From Tenebrio molitor (lineage: Eukaryota; Arthropoda; Insecta; Coleoptera; Tenebrionidae): 64,000 nt of DNA. Below, piece by piece: positions 42,039 to 52,310 of this stretch. Below the pieces are notes generated by a model that saw only the letters and a list, made by a program, of their open reading frames with translations, was not told the DNA's origin and made no database searches. The position numbers and the translations under genes were made by a program. The stretch lies in assembly GCF_963966145.1 (NCBI RefSeq), contig NC_091048.1:12338001-12402000 (forward strand). The letters run 5' to 3'. How positions within the stretch are numbered: the first letter of the stretch is position 1; each line of letters begins with the position of its first letter.

Positions 42039-44113
42039 TCCATCATCGGCTTGTCATTTGGTTTACGTTTTTTCGACATTTGGGATGGCCATAACATAGT
42101 TTAATGAAGTTGGTCATGAATCTACTCTTAACTAGCTCCATCTGTTAGCGAAATAGAAAAGGAAAATGTAACACTGAATTGCAATTATCCAATCACAATA
42201 ATACGAGTATAACGTATTTATTTTGTTAGGTTAACACATTCCTATTTTGACATTTTGACCCAAAATAAATTTTCACGAATATTTTCATGAAAGTAAGAAT
42301 AATACCTAATTACAATAGTCAAATTATGAAACATAATATTTATATATAAAATGGAACTACAAAATCTGAAAATGGATAGAACACAATAGAAAAAATGAAA
42401 GTAAAACTAACTATCTGCAGGAAGACAATACCTTTCTTGAAAATTTATAATTTTAAAACCTTCCTGCTTATGGGTTTATTGTGAATGGATTTCGTTTTTA
42501 TGTAATCCGTTTTTTCTAAACAAATGTTGTTTAAAATTGGTTTCATTAGTAATTGGAGAATAACTTTACAAAATTTATCTTTGTGTTTATCGCAGCTAAA
42601 AATAGAATTCTTTATTAAATGAGGATGCAAAGTAGTAAGCAATTGTTGACAAGGATTTTTTGAACTTAAGTGTGGTAAAATTTGTGTGGCAATATCAGCC
42701 AACTCTTTTAAAAGTCCCACAAATGTATTATTTGGATACGTTAGACCACCGCGGTCTTGAAGCCAAATTAATCGTAACAAGGGTCCTGGAATTGATGTAG
42801 ATACTAACAAAGAGAGACATGTATCACAGTGAAATGTTTCACTCAGTTTTTTTAATATGTACCCTGCTATAAAGGCAATAGATGCTGTATAAATAGTGTT
42901 AACAGGGATAAAAATGTTACTTAAATTTCGAATTTTTTCCAATACATTAAAAGGTAACACAATGTCGGGCCCAACTAAGTCACTTGGTGGATTAAAATTT
43001 TGTTTTGTAATTGTTGCAGAACTAACATAATCAATATTTGTTGCGGTATTAGAAGACTTGGAGGCTTTTACAATGCCACAACGCAATATTTGTCTTAAAG
43101 CATATTCTGCAGTCCTGGCATCAGTTGCATCATTTGAACCTCCCCTAAGTCTGACATGTGAAAACATGCCTTCAACAGCGTCAGAACTAAAAGACCTTGT
43201 TAAAACATAATAGAATCCAGATTGCTGCAGAAGAAATTTAACACAAAGAAAAGTACTTCTTGAAGTAAATATTAACGCGTGAGCAGTTTCTTTTGTTAGA
43301 CCCTGTAAACCTGCTGAAAAAGAAGAATTTTGAATATCTTCAATATAATTTGGAAATGTAACATTTAACCAGTGTAACCGTTCATCTGAAATGTCAATAT
43401 ATGGAACAACGGTACTGTTTAGCGATCGGATGTAGTAGTTTCTACTACTAACATTGTGTATCTGGAAAAAATTGTATAAGGTTTCAATATATTTAATTGT
43501 ACCATTGACATTTTGAAATTGAGGATGTTTATTTTCTTGTAAAAATTTTAGTGAACAAGTAACGGCTGGCGAAAAGATATGAATTGCTCTTAAGACATTC
43601 ATTTTTTCAAAATTTGTGGGATACAAATGTTTTTTTGTTAAATATCTAATGGGCTTTACAGGTAAATCCTTTTGAAGGGCATATAATTTTTTTAAATAGT
43701 CTGAGGAAATTAAACCTTCACTGGAATACATTTCTCGATCTAAAAATAAATTCCTTGCATTTTTTAAAGCGTGACAGAAATCAAAACTTAAAAATAGGGG
43801 CATGGGCGCCAAAAAGGGGTGTGGAATAGAATTTGTAAGATTGCCATTACAAAGTGTTTTAAAAAGCTTAACATTTGCAGAAAAATCATCTGTCACAATT
43901 CTCAATACAATAAACCCATGAGTACCTAGTAAGGAGTTCCAAAATATTAAGAGTTATTTTGTGATACGTTTCTGGTGTTAAAGATGCATGAAAGAAATAA
44001 CCGGCAGGTATTGTATACCTTGTACTTAATCCATGGATGACATAACACAGCATTTTATTCGCAATATCTGGTTTTTCGCCAACGGTGTCCGTTTTACAAC
44101 TGCTTAAACCATA

Positions 44114-45011
44114 TACCGGGTGTAGAATTGGTTTACGAGACATAGGATTTTACATGTAAAAATAAAGAGTTTCAATTATTGGCTCCCCTAATAATTTTAT
44201 GCCAAAATAGGTAAAATGAAAGTTAGAGAGAATTAAAAATAGTGTCTAATTCCACTCTTTGTTTTTTTCTAACATCTTGTGGTACTGAAAGAAAAGCAAG
44301 AAAGGAGTTAACACAAAAATACTAAAAAGTAGCACTAGCCATGAAATTTGACTTTTAAAATACCTACTATGTATTTGTCGGATGGTTTCTCTATTATTTA
44401 ATTGTCTTTTAATTTATAGCACTATAATAGCTATGAAATTTGACTTTTAAAATACTATGTATTTGTCGGATGGTTTCTCTATTATTTAATTGTCTTTTAA
44501 TTTATAGCACTATAATAGCTATGAAATTTGACTTTTAAAATACTATGTATTTGTCGGATGGTTTCTCTATTATTTAATTGTCTTTTAATTTGCCTTTCAA
44601 ATGAAGTCGTACAGGACTACAGGATAAATGAAAAGGTATCTTCCATTAAATGCTCAAAATTCTCTAGAATTCTTCCAATTGTTTGTGTGGCAGGAATTGA
44701 TCGGTCTGGGAAATCTGAAGCAAATGTTGCTTGGAAGTTGCTTAAAAAAGATCCTCCATAATAACATTTAAAGAAAGAAATACAATTGCATGCTTAGTAG
44801 TACTTTTTACTGTTTTGTGTCAACTTCTTTCTTGCCTTTCTTTCAGTACCACAAGATGTTAGAAAAAAGTAAGACTGAAATTAGACAGTAATTTTAATTC
44901 TTTCCAACTTTCATTTTAACTATTTTGCCGTAAAATTATTAGGGGAGCCAATAATTGAAATTCTTTATTTTTACATGTAAAATGTCTCGTAAACCAATTC
45001 TACACCCGGTA
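44114..45011. mobile_element. 898-bp foldback with ~220-bp arms inside the P transposase, TA TSD
   Basis: TACCGGGTGTAGAATTGG at 44114 is mirrored at the right end (45011). Arms match for about 220 bp with scattered differences, including ATTGGCTCCCCTAATAATTT. TA flanks both ends (44112-44113, 45012-45013). The loop contains three tandem ~88-bp units. Non-coding. Confidence 0.87.
44339..44600 (+). repeat. Three tandem ~88-bp units
   Basis: Units begin ATGAAATTTGACTTTTAAAA at 44339, 44432 and 44520 and include TTTGTCGGATGGTTTCTCTA. The first has a 4-bp insertion. In the loop of the 44114-45011 foldback. Confidence 0.9.
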
Positions 45012-46069
45012 TACAATCTTCGGATCGGCTGTAACACATTTTTTCTTTAATAGACATATCAATAATTAAAGAGCAAATGCGTTCAAGTGGATTTTTCAAT
45101 TGAGCAATTTCGGCCGTTAGACGCTTTTTAGTCAGTTCAGTAGAACTGTTGAAAGGTCCTAAGTAACGAGATATGGTCATTTTTGATGGGAGTTTAACCA
45201 AATGTTTTCTGCAAAATTCGTACCCTTTTGGGGAACAAAATCTCCAAATTGTGCACAAACGAATTGATGTTTCCGACCATCGAGGATTCTTTCGACAAAA
45301 ATTTTTCATGACGTCCGTGAGAAAAATGGCCTTCATCATTGTTCTCGACGCCTTCGGATATATTCTCTGCCAATTTCAAAAATTTTGAGTTTTTTTCATT
45401 CTCAACTTCGAGATCTTTTAATTTACTTAAACAGTTGTTGTACTTTTCTGTCATTCTTTTCAATTTCAAATTTAGAACTTTGCAGTGATATCTTAAATTT
45501 TCTACTTCACATTGAGGTGTAAATTCTACTTGTGTAGACTTGGAATTGGAATTTTGTATAGACATTCGATTGGATTCCATATCAACTGCATTACTTGTGC
45601 GTGGGTTAGAACCATAACTATTTTATAAGGTGCAAAGATTATAAATATCTTTACATACAAATTCAGAGGGTACTGCTCCTTCAATTAATCGATTTCTTTT
45701 ACCTGATATATTTATGCAGTCTTCTTTAAAATGTTTTTGACATATAACGCTGTAGTCGTTAATTTTTGAGATATCTAGTAAAGAATTAAAACTAAATAAA
45801 TAATACTCATTTTTTGTGTCATAAGTTTGTTTAGAATTACCACAAAATTGATGAATAGCTTTTATCCATTTTGCACGCGTTTGGAGTTTGCTGGGAATTT
45901 GAAAATAATTGCTGTTATTTTCTCCACATGCAACGCACTTTTTTCCCATGTTGGTTCAACTTTGATGAAATTCAACGAAATTTAAATGATAGTTGATTTG
46001 CCGCCAAAGTGACAATTCATCAAGTAGTTTAATATGTTTAAAGAGATGGCGCTAGTTAAGGGTAGATTT

Positions 46070-46979
46070 CATAGACAACACAGTAAACCTATAGAACGCA
46101 AACTCCTATGCATTTTATCGTTTTTTTTTGGAAACGCACCCACCACAAGCCGTCAGGGGACGCTGCTGTTTTATAAAAATAAAAATCGCGGAAACTTATG
46201 CCAAAATTAAAAAAATATATATATTTTGACATATTAAGTCAAATAATAAATCCACTGTTACGAGAGTTTGCAGAATGCAAAGGTATTTAAACCATGTGGA
46301 ACTCGCCATAGATTTTCAAATCCAATTAAATATCCTGGGCATTTTATGGAATGGATTAAAAACACGGGTAACAAGCAGTTATCAACTTTGTAGCCTATTA
46401 AAGTGTAGGTATAACAGCTACACTGTGTGTGGACTTTATTTTACCAGCAAATACTTCGGCACGAACAATAGATTGCTGAATGTGGCCGTACCCTCGACTC
46501 AATACAACTTCCTTGCTTTTCCAGTCCAGACTTACTTCCAGTAATAGTAAAAAAATATTGATAATTATATTTTAACTGAAAACTATTTTTTATAGAATTT
46601 TCATCCGATCTACTAATCTACGATATTTCTGCTGAAGACGCTATAAGTAAATTGTGTAAATCCTGTTTTATGTAGTAATGAAGATATAAATTCTTGTGAA
46701 AGTTTCAAAAAGAAAATAATAAAAGCTGAGCATAATCAAAATTATAAAAAGTCAGAATGTTAATCCAAAATTCGGGCTGCAACTACGGGCTGCAATGTAC
46801 CGAAAACGTTACATGCAAAATTCGATGTCAAAATAAAGAGCAAAATTTTGAAGGTGAGGAAGCCATAAATCTCTGTTTGTCGCAATGGAGGAAAAGAAAC
46901 ACCAAATCAAAATTTATAAAAATGCAATGGAAGTGTATCGAAAAAAATTGAAAATAAAAACTTCAAAATAAATGTAGTA
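46070..46979. mobile_element. P-type element C3, truncated, inserted at GTAGATTT
   Basis: Starts CATAGACAACACAGTAAACC directly after GTAGATTT (the complement of AAATCTAC) in the right terminal repeat of element A. Sequence matches C1 in opposite orientation up to about 46979, where similarity stops. The other terminus and its target duplication are absent, so the copy is truncated. Confidence 0.8.
46275..46950 (+). pseudogene. THAP-domain gene remnant in C3
   Basis: With slips between frames the plus strand reads IDFQIQLNI, then VCGLYFTSKYFGTNNRLLNV and AVPSTQ (second half of a THAP domain with the AVP motif). A Cys/Lys-rich stretch follows (ENVTCKIRCQNKEQNFEGEE). C1 carries the same in reverse. 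Catalytic parts of a P transposase are missing. Confidence 0.6.
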
Positions 46980-47581
46980 ATTGTAACACATTCCAACCGA
47001 TCATTCCATGTAGTTTAACGGAATGAAAAGTTTCGTCGGAGTCGGTTTTGTGTACCAATAAAACGGTCGTACCACCATAAACCGATTCTGGTTATGTCCC
47101 AACAAAACGCACCTAATGACTCGGTGGAAAAAGATTCGCATCGGACGAGGAACGAGGAAGCATTACCGAAATTGAAACCTATTTCGCAGTTTAACAAATC
47201 CTATTGCTTGAAAAAGTTAGAAAGTCGTTGGCCTAAGTGTATCGAGCTAAAAGGGGACTATGTTGAAAAATAAATTGCATTTTTCTTTAACTTTTTGCTT
47301 CTTGTCTAACACGAGTACTTATCAATTATCATACATCCCTCGTAGGTGCCAGAAATCATGCAAAAACTATTTTTCATGTTAAATCCCTATGGCCAGGTTT
47401 GGTAGTTGACACTCGGTATGTTGCTCCAAATCGTACATCCCTTTATTAGCCACAGAAATATGTAGTACTCCTACAGATCGTGCAGTAGGCATTTGTTGTA
47501 CTTTTCGTGGCAGACAAACAGGTAAATTTTTTTTGGAGAATATCATTGGGTGATATGCATAAAAATTAGTATCTTGGTGCA
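46980..47581 (+). pseudogene. mariner-type transposase tail and unassigned sequence
   Basis: 47209-47272 reads CLKKLESRWPKCIELKGDYV then EK and a stop, the standard last residues of mariner-family transposases. About 200 bp before it are decayed and 300 bp after hold no recognised gene. Confidence 0.6.
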
Positions 47582-47800
47582 GTTGGCTTCAAAAAAAAAC
47601 GGGAAATGAAATTTGACCTAATGTGAATTGGAAATTTAATTTGTCAATTTATGTCAATTTGTGTCTTGTTTGACAGTACTATTTCTGACACATAAGTGCA
47701 GTTTTTTAACCTAAATTCTAAAAGGCCGTTTCAAACTAAAAAAATTTAATAAAACTTGACAGAACTTTTTCTGACAGTTCCCGTTTTTTTTGAAGCCAAC
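47582..47800. mobile_element. 219-bp MITE with GTTGGCTTCAAAAAAAA ends
   Basis: GTTGGCTTCAAAAAAAAAC then GGGAA at 47582 is mirrored at the right end (47800). The interior has TGACAG/CTGTCA pairs and is non-coding. The target duplication is unclear (flanks GGTGCA and CGTACC). Confidence 0.75.
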
Positions 47801-48616
47801 CGTACCATTACGACCCAAAAGGCGGGCCGGCCACAAAACAGATTTCAGGTGTCCCGACTGGGGTGCGGAAGGGAGAAAGAGACGCAAGAGTCGAAAGACA
47901 GCACAACATTTATTCACGTCCTGGTTTACAGGGGCGGCTTGCCCGGTTTCTGCACCTCGCAGGATGCGATTGCATAAGCACTGGTCACTCCTCGTTAGGG
48001 CTTAGGTTGGTCGTTGCGTGGTTCAGTGGGGCCGAAAGTGGCTCGAGGGTAGACCGTACTGTTTCCGAGAATAAGTTGTAGTCGCCGGCGGAGCTCCTCC
48101 GGAGTCGGGGCTCGCTTCCTGCCTGGCCGGGCTTCACCGAGTGGTGTCTCCACGAAGTGGTGTGGCTGGATAATGTGAAAGAGTCCTGAGAGGGTTGAGA
48201 GAGTTCTGAGAGAGTTGAGAGAGTTCTGAGAGAGTCGAGAGAGTCCTGCTGGTCGCCCTGTGGGAACAGTGAAAATTTTCTAGCTGCGAGAGCCGTCATT
48301 TTGGTTTCGAAGTCGTACTTACTTGCGACGCTAGTATCGTATTTTATCCGTCTTTGACGTTTTCGGTTCCGATCCCTAAATGGATCGCGAGCCTGCCTTT
48401 TCGCCGGTTATTTGATCGGTCCTTGGACCTTCGGCTCCGGGACGTTATTTCTCGAAACGTTCGGACACTATTTTTAACTCGGCGAAAACGGTATGCGTTG
48501 TTCTTCGGTCGACCTTTGCAAAGAAAAGAGAACGAGTTCTTCCGTTGCGGTTTTGCGTCGGCGCTCTTCACTTATTAGTGGGGAGGAGTTGGCGGGTGGT
48601 TTTACCGACCGATAAC
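47801..48616 (-). other. GC-rich LTR-like block
   Basis: About 0.8 kb, markedly GC-richer than its neighbours, with no protein recognised. On minus it carries an AATAAA-type signal near 47910 and a run of GAGAGAGTT-type tandem units (48180-48250). Composition resembles the block at 14.1-15.2 kb and LTRs generally, but clear ends were not found. Confidence 0.3.
48180..48250. repeat. Tandem GAGAGAGTTCTGAGAGAGTT-type repeat
   Basis: About three units of ~22 bp built from GAGAGAGTTCTGA with small changes. Confidence 0.8.
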
Positions 48617-48996
48617 TAGGGATGGGCAAATTGCGAAAAAAACATCGATGTTCCACGACATCGATACCTGTACAAAAAAATATCGATGTACGATACATCG
48701 ACCTACGATACTCGATGTTGGCTTAGTAAATTACTAATGTAATTTCGTATGTATCGATCTTAATTCTTATTGGATTCGTAATTCGTACTTGCTTCAATAA
48801 TAAATCAGAAATTAATTTTTACTTTTTTTTTAATTTCATTATAATAAACTTACATTTCTGAATTTTTAAAAATAACAAAATAAATCTAACATTCTATGTA
48901 AATTGTAAATACAAAAAAAATAATACTTAAACATGTATATCAAAAACAACAAAATAAATGCAATATTCTATATAACAAAAAATAAAAAATATAAAA

Positions 48997-49420
48997 ATGA
49001 TATTGCTGCAGGATAGCGATTTTGATGAATCAGTAATTAATATTTCACCTTCAATGAACGATAATGAAGCCTCGAATGATTCTGGTGATATTTGGACTCA
49101 TCACAAAGATCTCCTTAATCAGCAAAATGTAACAGGTGGAAGCGGAAATTCAAATGAAGAATTAAAAAATATAATTGATAGGGAATGCTCTCAGTATCTC
49201 AACGCTCCTTTCGCAAAACTAAATGATCAACCATTGAAAGTATGGGACGACTTGAAAGTTTTTTTCCCACATTTACATAAAGTGGCTAAAAGATTCTTAG
49301 TGATTCCAGGCACTTCAGTTCCTTCCGAACGATTGTTCTCGGAGGCTAGGCACATTTTAACAGATTTTAGAAATCGTTTAAAGGGTGATAGGGTAAAAAA
49401 AATATTTTTTTACATTCCCT
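48997..49420 (+). pseudogene. hAT dimerisation exon, inverted relative to the rest of the gene
   Basis: NEELKNIIDRECSQYLNAPF leads to KVAKRFLVIPGTSVPSERLF then SEARHILTDFRNRLKGDRVK, the hAT C-terminal dimerisation domain (VPSERLFSxA motif). It should follow the minus-strand core that ends near 49460, but it lies in the opposite orientation. The acidic Ser/Asp-rich start fits the linker before this domain. Confidence 0.85.
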
Positions 49421-49459
49421 CGAAACCAAAGACTGGCTTTAGATATATAATTGTAAAGG

Positions 49460-51723
49460 TTATACGCTTTTTTAAATTATTTATTGCCTTAGAAACTGCA
49501 TTAAAGTCTCTGAAGTGCAGTTTCTTTAAATCTAGGATCAAGTATAGTACTAACAGCCAAATGGTGCACATACTCAATCTGTCCAAATCTTTTTTGGATT
49601 TCCGTTTCCAATATATTTTTGAAATTTTTCAACATATCACAAGATGTATAATCTGTTTCAAAATCAAAAATCCACCAACACTGCATTCTACCTCGAAAAT
49701 ACAACCGACAACGTCGCCAATTTTTGTTTTTAGTGTGTCTGCAAGTGTCAGAAAAAAGTGGGGTTATGAAAGACAACTGTTGGAGAGTCGTTTTGGTCGT
49801 AGTTTATCGTGTTTTTTATTCTCATTTTATCATTTCACTCAAAAGGGATGATATGGTAGCTACCACTTTTTTGTACATAATAATTATTTTGTGTTACGTA
49901 AATAAACTCAACAGTTCAATGTCAAATTATGGCGGAGGGAGGACCAACCCAAAAAAATGAAACTTATTCTAGGGATTTCTTTTTGTCTGCCAACATAAAC
50001 AAACAGGTGGTGGATTTTTGATTTTGAAACAGATTATTTTTACTTTTTCAACTTGTATTTCCATTTCCATTTCTTTGCCGACAATTCCCTTGTTACTAAT
50101 TCCAATGGTTTTAAAAGCTCTACGAGACCTTTTGCAATTTTCATGTCAAGAGCTGTCAACATTTGTGGGGAACTTGAATTGCTTAATAGTATTTGACTAA
50201 CATCTTTGCTTAAGGCAATAAATCTATCCACCATGTAGAAAGTTGAATTCCACCTTGTAGAAACATCATGTATCAGTTTTAAACAACTGCCTTCTGCAAT
50301 ACCTCTATCTCTTTGTAATTTACACAGTTCATCGCTCCCTACAACGCTGTGCTTGAACCATTTAACTATTCTTCTCATTTTTTCTAATAAGAAAGATATT
50401 TCATCCCCTTCTTTGAAAACTATCAGGCACTAGATTCAAGGTATGTGCACAACAGTTTATGTGCCTGTTTTTTCCGAAGGTATCCACACATGCTTTAACA
50501 ATGTTGGCTGCATTGTCACTAACAATAGCAACAATTTTTTCATTTGAAAGTCCCCACTCACTGCATACTTGAAGCAATTATTCTGAAACATATTGAGCAG
50601 TGTGCCGTTCATCTAACTGATATACACCAAATGTTCCCGATTTCATGTTAAATCCATCTAAGAAATGTACTGTAATTCCCAAAAAGCTGCGTGTCTGGCT
50701 GTCTGTCCAAATATCCGTTGTTAATGCAACATAATCAGCCCGTTCAATTTTCCCGTGAAATTTATGTTTTAAAAATTCATATTTTTGATCCAAAAAATTT
50801 GTGAAATGTTTTCGACTTGGTACTTTATATAATGGGGCAACAGTTGTCATAAGTTGCTTAAAACCTTTTTTTTCTACTGTTGACAATGGAAGATTATCCT
50901 TGCATATCATAAATAATATAATATTTGTAATACGACGGTGTTTAGCACCACCTTCCGCAAATGAGCTAATTTCTTTAAATGAGTTTGAAATAGATGTTTG
51001 TTTGGTCACAACAAGGTCTTCATTTTGCGCCTTCTTTTGAACAGTACGTGCTTCTGTAATTAATAACATTTAAATAATATGATTTTAGGTTTCCAAATAA
51101 AATGTAACCTATTGTATGTGAGGTTTGAGAAGTACCTGCACTAGTAGTACTACTACTAATAATACTAGCAGCAACAGGAATAGTACCGCAATCTCTTTTT
51201 AAAAATTTAAAAATTTTGGACTTAGACAACAAATTGGTGGTTGAAATTCAAAAAGGTATATTATTATACTCATGTCATATCGTGAGGAAATTCCTTAACA
51301 TTGACACAGAACATAAAACACAAAAAAGTCAAAATGTGGAGGCGAGACGCCGGTAATTATGTTGATAAGCACTGCACTATTACTTGATAGTATTATCCGT
51401 AATAGTGTATGTACTCCGGCAAAATTGCCGTGCCGCCGGGTGGAGGTGGGATACAAACTAGCACTGCTAGCAGTAGAATGTGTGTCATCAGCATCACTCT
51501 GTTGACCTACGTCATTTTGTTCTTCACGTGTATGGGTCCAGGTCCGAGTATGATTTTTATGCACCCGTGCAATGTGGCATATTAAATTACTTGTGTTCCC
51601 CGAAGTTTTTAACTTTTTATTGCAAAACCTACATTCCGCAAACCCATCTGATGTCTTTGAAAAATACTTCCAAACTTCGCTTTTTCTCTTTATTGGCGGC
51701 ATTTTGATTCCCAACCTAAACAA
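49460..51723 (-). pseudogene. hAT transposase N-terminal and core regions (ZBED-type)
   Basis: From 51702: MPPIKRKSEVWKYFSKTSDG then CRFCNKKLKTSGNTSNLICH, a BED zinc finger. After the LINE insertion come ADYVALTTDIWTDSQTRSFL (catalytic D), then IVAIVSDNAANIVKA, HVINCCAHTLNL-like sequence (50440-50570), DVSTRWNSTFYMVDRF (50260) and LAVSTILDPRFKETALQ (49510). Several slips and stops separate these parts. Sequence around 49660-49690 recurs inverted near 50005-50036 (GTGGATTTTTGATTTTGAAA), which points to further rearrangement here. Confidence 0.82.
51171..51453 (+). mobile_element. R2-clade LINE copy 2 (3' end only)
   Basis: The last ~283 bp of the same LINE as at 27297: CAGGAATAGTACCGCAATC to the conserved end GGTGGAGGTGGGATA. 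It is inserted in the hAT gene between the BED finger and the core. Upstream flank has TACTACTACTAATAATAC. Confidence 0.9.
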
Positions 51724-52011
51724 TCAAGAAAACCCATTGTAGCAGAATTTAATAACTTTCTAATTATGTCAATACAGCAATACATCAGAGAAATTAATAA
51801 TGCGTAACTTACGAGAAAATTAAACAGAAATTAGGTATTACACAGACTAATGAAGTTTATAATAATTGAAAAAATTTCAGTCATCGCGCATCGCCATCAA
51901 AAACATCGATGATTGATCGATCATCGAAAATGCGGAACATCGATTTTTTTACATCGATGTTAGCGTTCGAACATCGAATAATCAGAAACATCGATGTATT
52001 TTGCCCATCCC

Positions 52012-52310
52012 GAATTCACACTCTTTATCAATCCATTCTTTAAAATTAGAATAACTGCATGCTCAGCTGCTCTACAATCTGTGAGGTCATTGCTACCTCA
52101 TCGGAATCTAACATTTGCAAATAAAGCTTCAACTACATCCGAACTAAAGGATTTTGTCAAAACATAAAAAAAAGTCAAGATCGTTAAGATCGTGGATTAA
52201 ATATTTCACGCAAAGATAGGTGCTTCTTGCAATTAATATTCGAGCTTCAGCCATTTCGTTTGTTAAACCTTTCATATTTGCTTCCGCCGAAGTTATTTGA
52301 ATATTGAAAC
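52012..52310 (-). pseudogene. Divergent P-element transposase fragment
   Basis: On minus: ANMKGLTNEMAEARILIARS, then TYLCVKYLIHDLNDLDFFYV and LTKSFSSDVVEALFANVRFR, aligning with the C-terminal half of the transposase of element A (LTRSFSSDAVEGMFSHVRLR). Divergent and frameshifted. It is cut by the hAT element at 52011. Confidence 0.75.

Larger units (their letters stand above)
38832..42118. mobile_element. P-type element B, TSD AATCTAC, carrying A-del and C1
   Basis: The terminal repeat CATGACCAACTTCATTAAAC continues through TATGTTATGGCCAT for at least 33 bp and is mirrored at 42118. AATCTAC lies at 38825-38831 and 42119-42125. Its own content is small: a THAP-domain start (40091-40220) and a foldback segment. 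A deleted P copy (38913-39999) and element C1 (40871-42038) are later insertions, each with its own target duplication. Confidence 0.82.
42445..45949 (-). pseudogene. P-element transposase (THAP9-like) of element A, split by a foldback
   Basis: Minus strand. THAP domain at 45949-45650: MGKKCVACGENNSNYFQIPS ... CQKHFKEDC ... GAVPSEF (C2CH). Coiled-coil leucine-rich segment at 45580-45380. HTH-like region (KMTISRYLGPF) and ERICSLIIDMSIKEK at 45340-45012. Below a 0.9-kb insertion the catalytic region continues: KMLCYVIHGLSTRYTIPAGY, VTDDFSANVKLFKTLCNG, FDFCHALKNARNLF. A long C-terminal half with SFSSDAVEGMFSHVRLRGGS runs to the end at 42445. Frameshifts lie near 45600, 45200 and 43900. All major P domains are recognisable. 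The P family binds DNA through THAP and uses GTP. Confidence 0.9.
33005..46069. mobile_element. P element A, split by at least three other P-type insertions
   Basis: The left terminus CATGGCCTACTAAATCTGAA (33005) runs to AAATCTAC (33104). The same terminal repeat is seen complete and uninterrupted in the short copy at 38913-39999. A's sequence resumes at 42119 with AATCTAC then TCTTAACTAGCTCC and ends in the mirrored inner repeat (GCTAGTTAAGG, then GTAGATTT to 46069). Net of insertions, A is about 3.1 kb, normal for a P element. The outer right terminus was displaced by C3 and is not seen. The transposase gene is on minus. Confidence 0.8.
48617..52011. mobile_element. hAT element (BED-finger type) with internal inversion and LINE insertion
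   Basis: AGGGATGGGCAAA at the left (48618) and its mirror TTTTGCCCATCCC at the right (to 52011) are hAT-style TIRs. Both subterminal regions are crowded with ACATCGATG motifs. The transposase is mostly on minus, but its C-terminal dimerisation exon is on plus, so part of the element is inverted. An R2-clade LINE 3' end is inserted at 51171-51453. No 8-bp duplication is evident at the ends. Confidence 0.8.

Noticed and set aside
44528..44761. 77-codon frame in the foldback loop as a gene
   Set aside because: It reads through the 88-bp tandem repeats and an arm; no domain and no relatives seen.
47750..48700. Overlapping open frames in the GC-rich block as host exons
   Set aside because: No consistent frame, no domains, and low-complexity GAGAG repeats; reads better as an LTR-like block.
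48997..49420. Second, independent hAT element on plus
   Set aside because: No extra termini surround it, and the minus-strand gene lacks exactly this domain, so inversion within one element is simpler.
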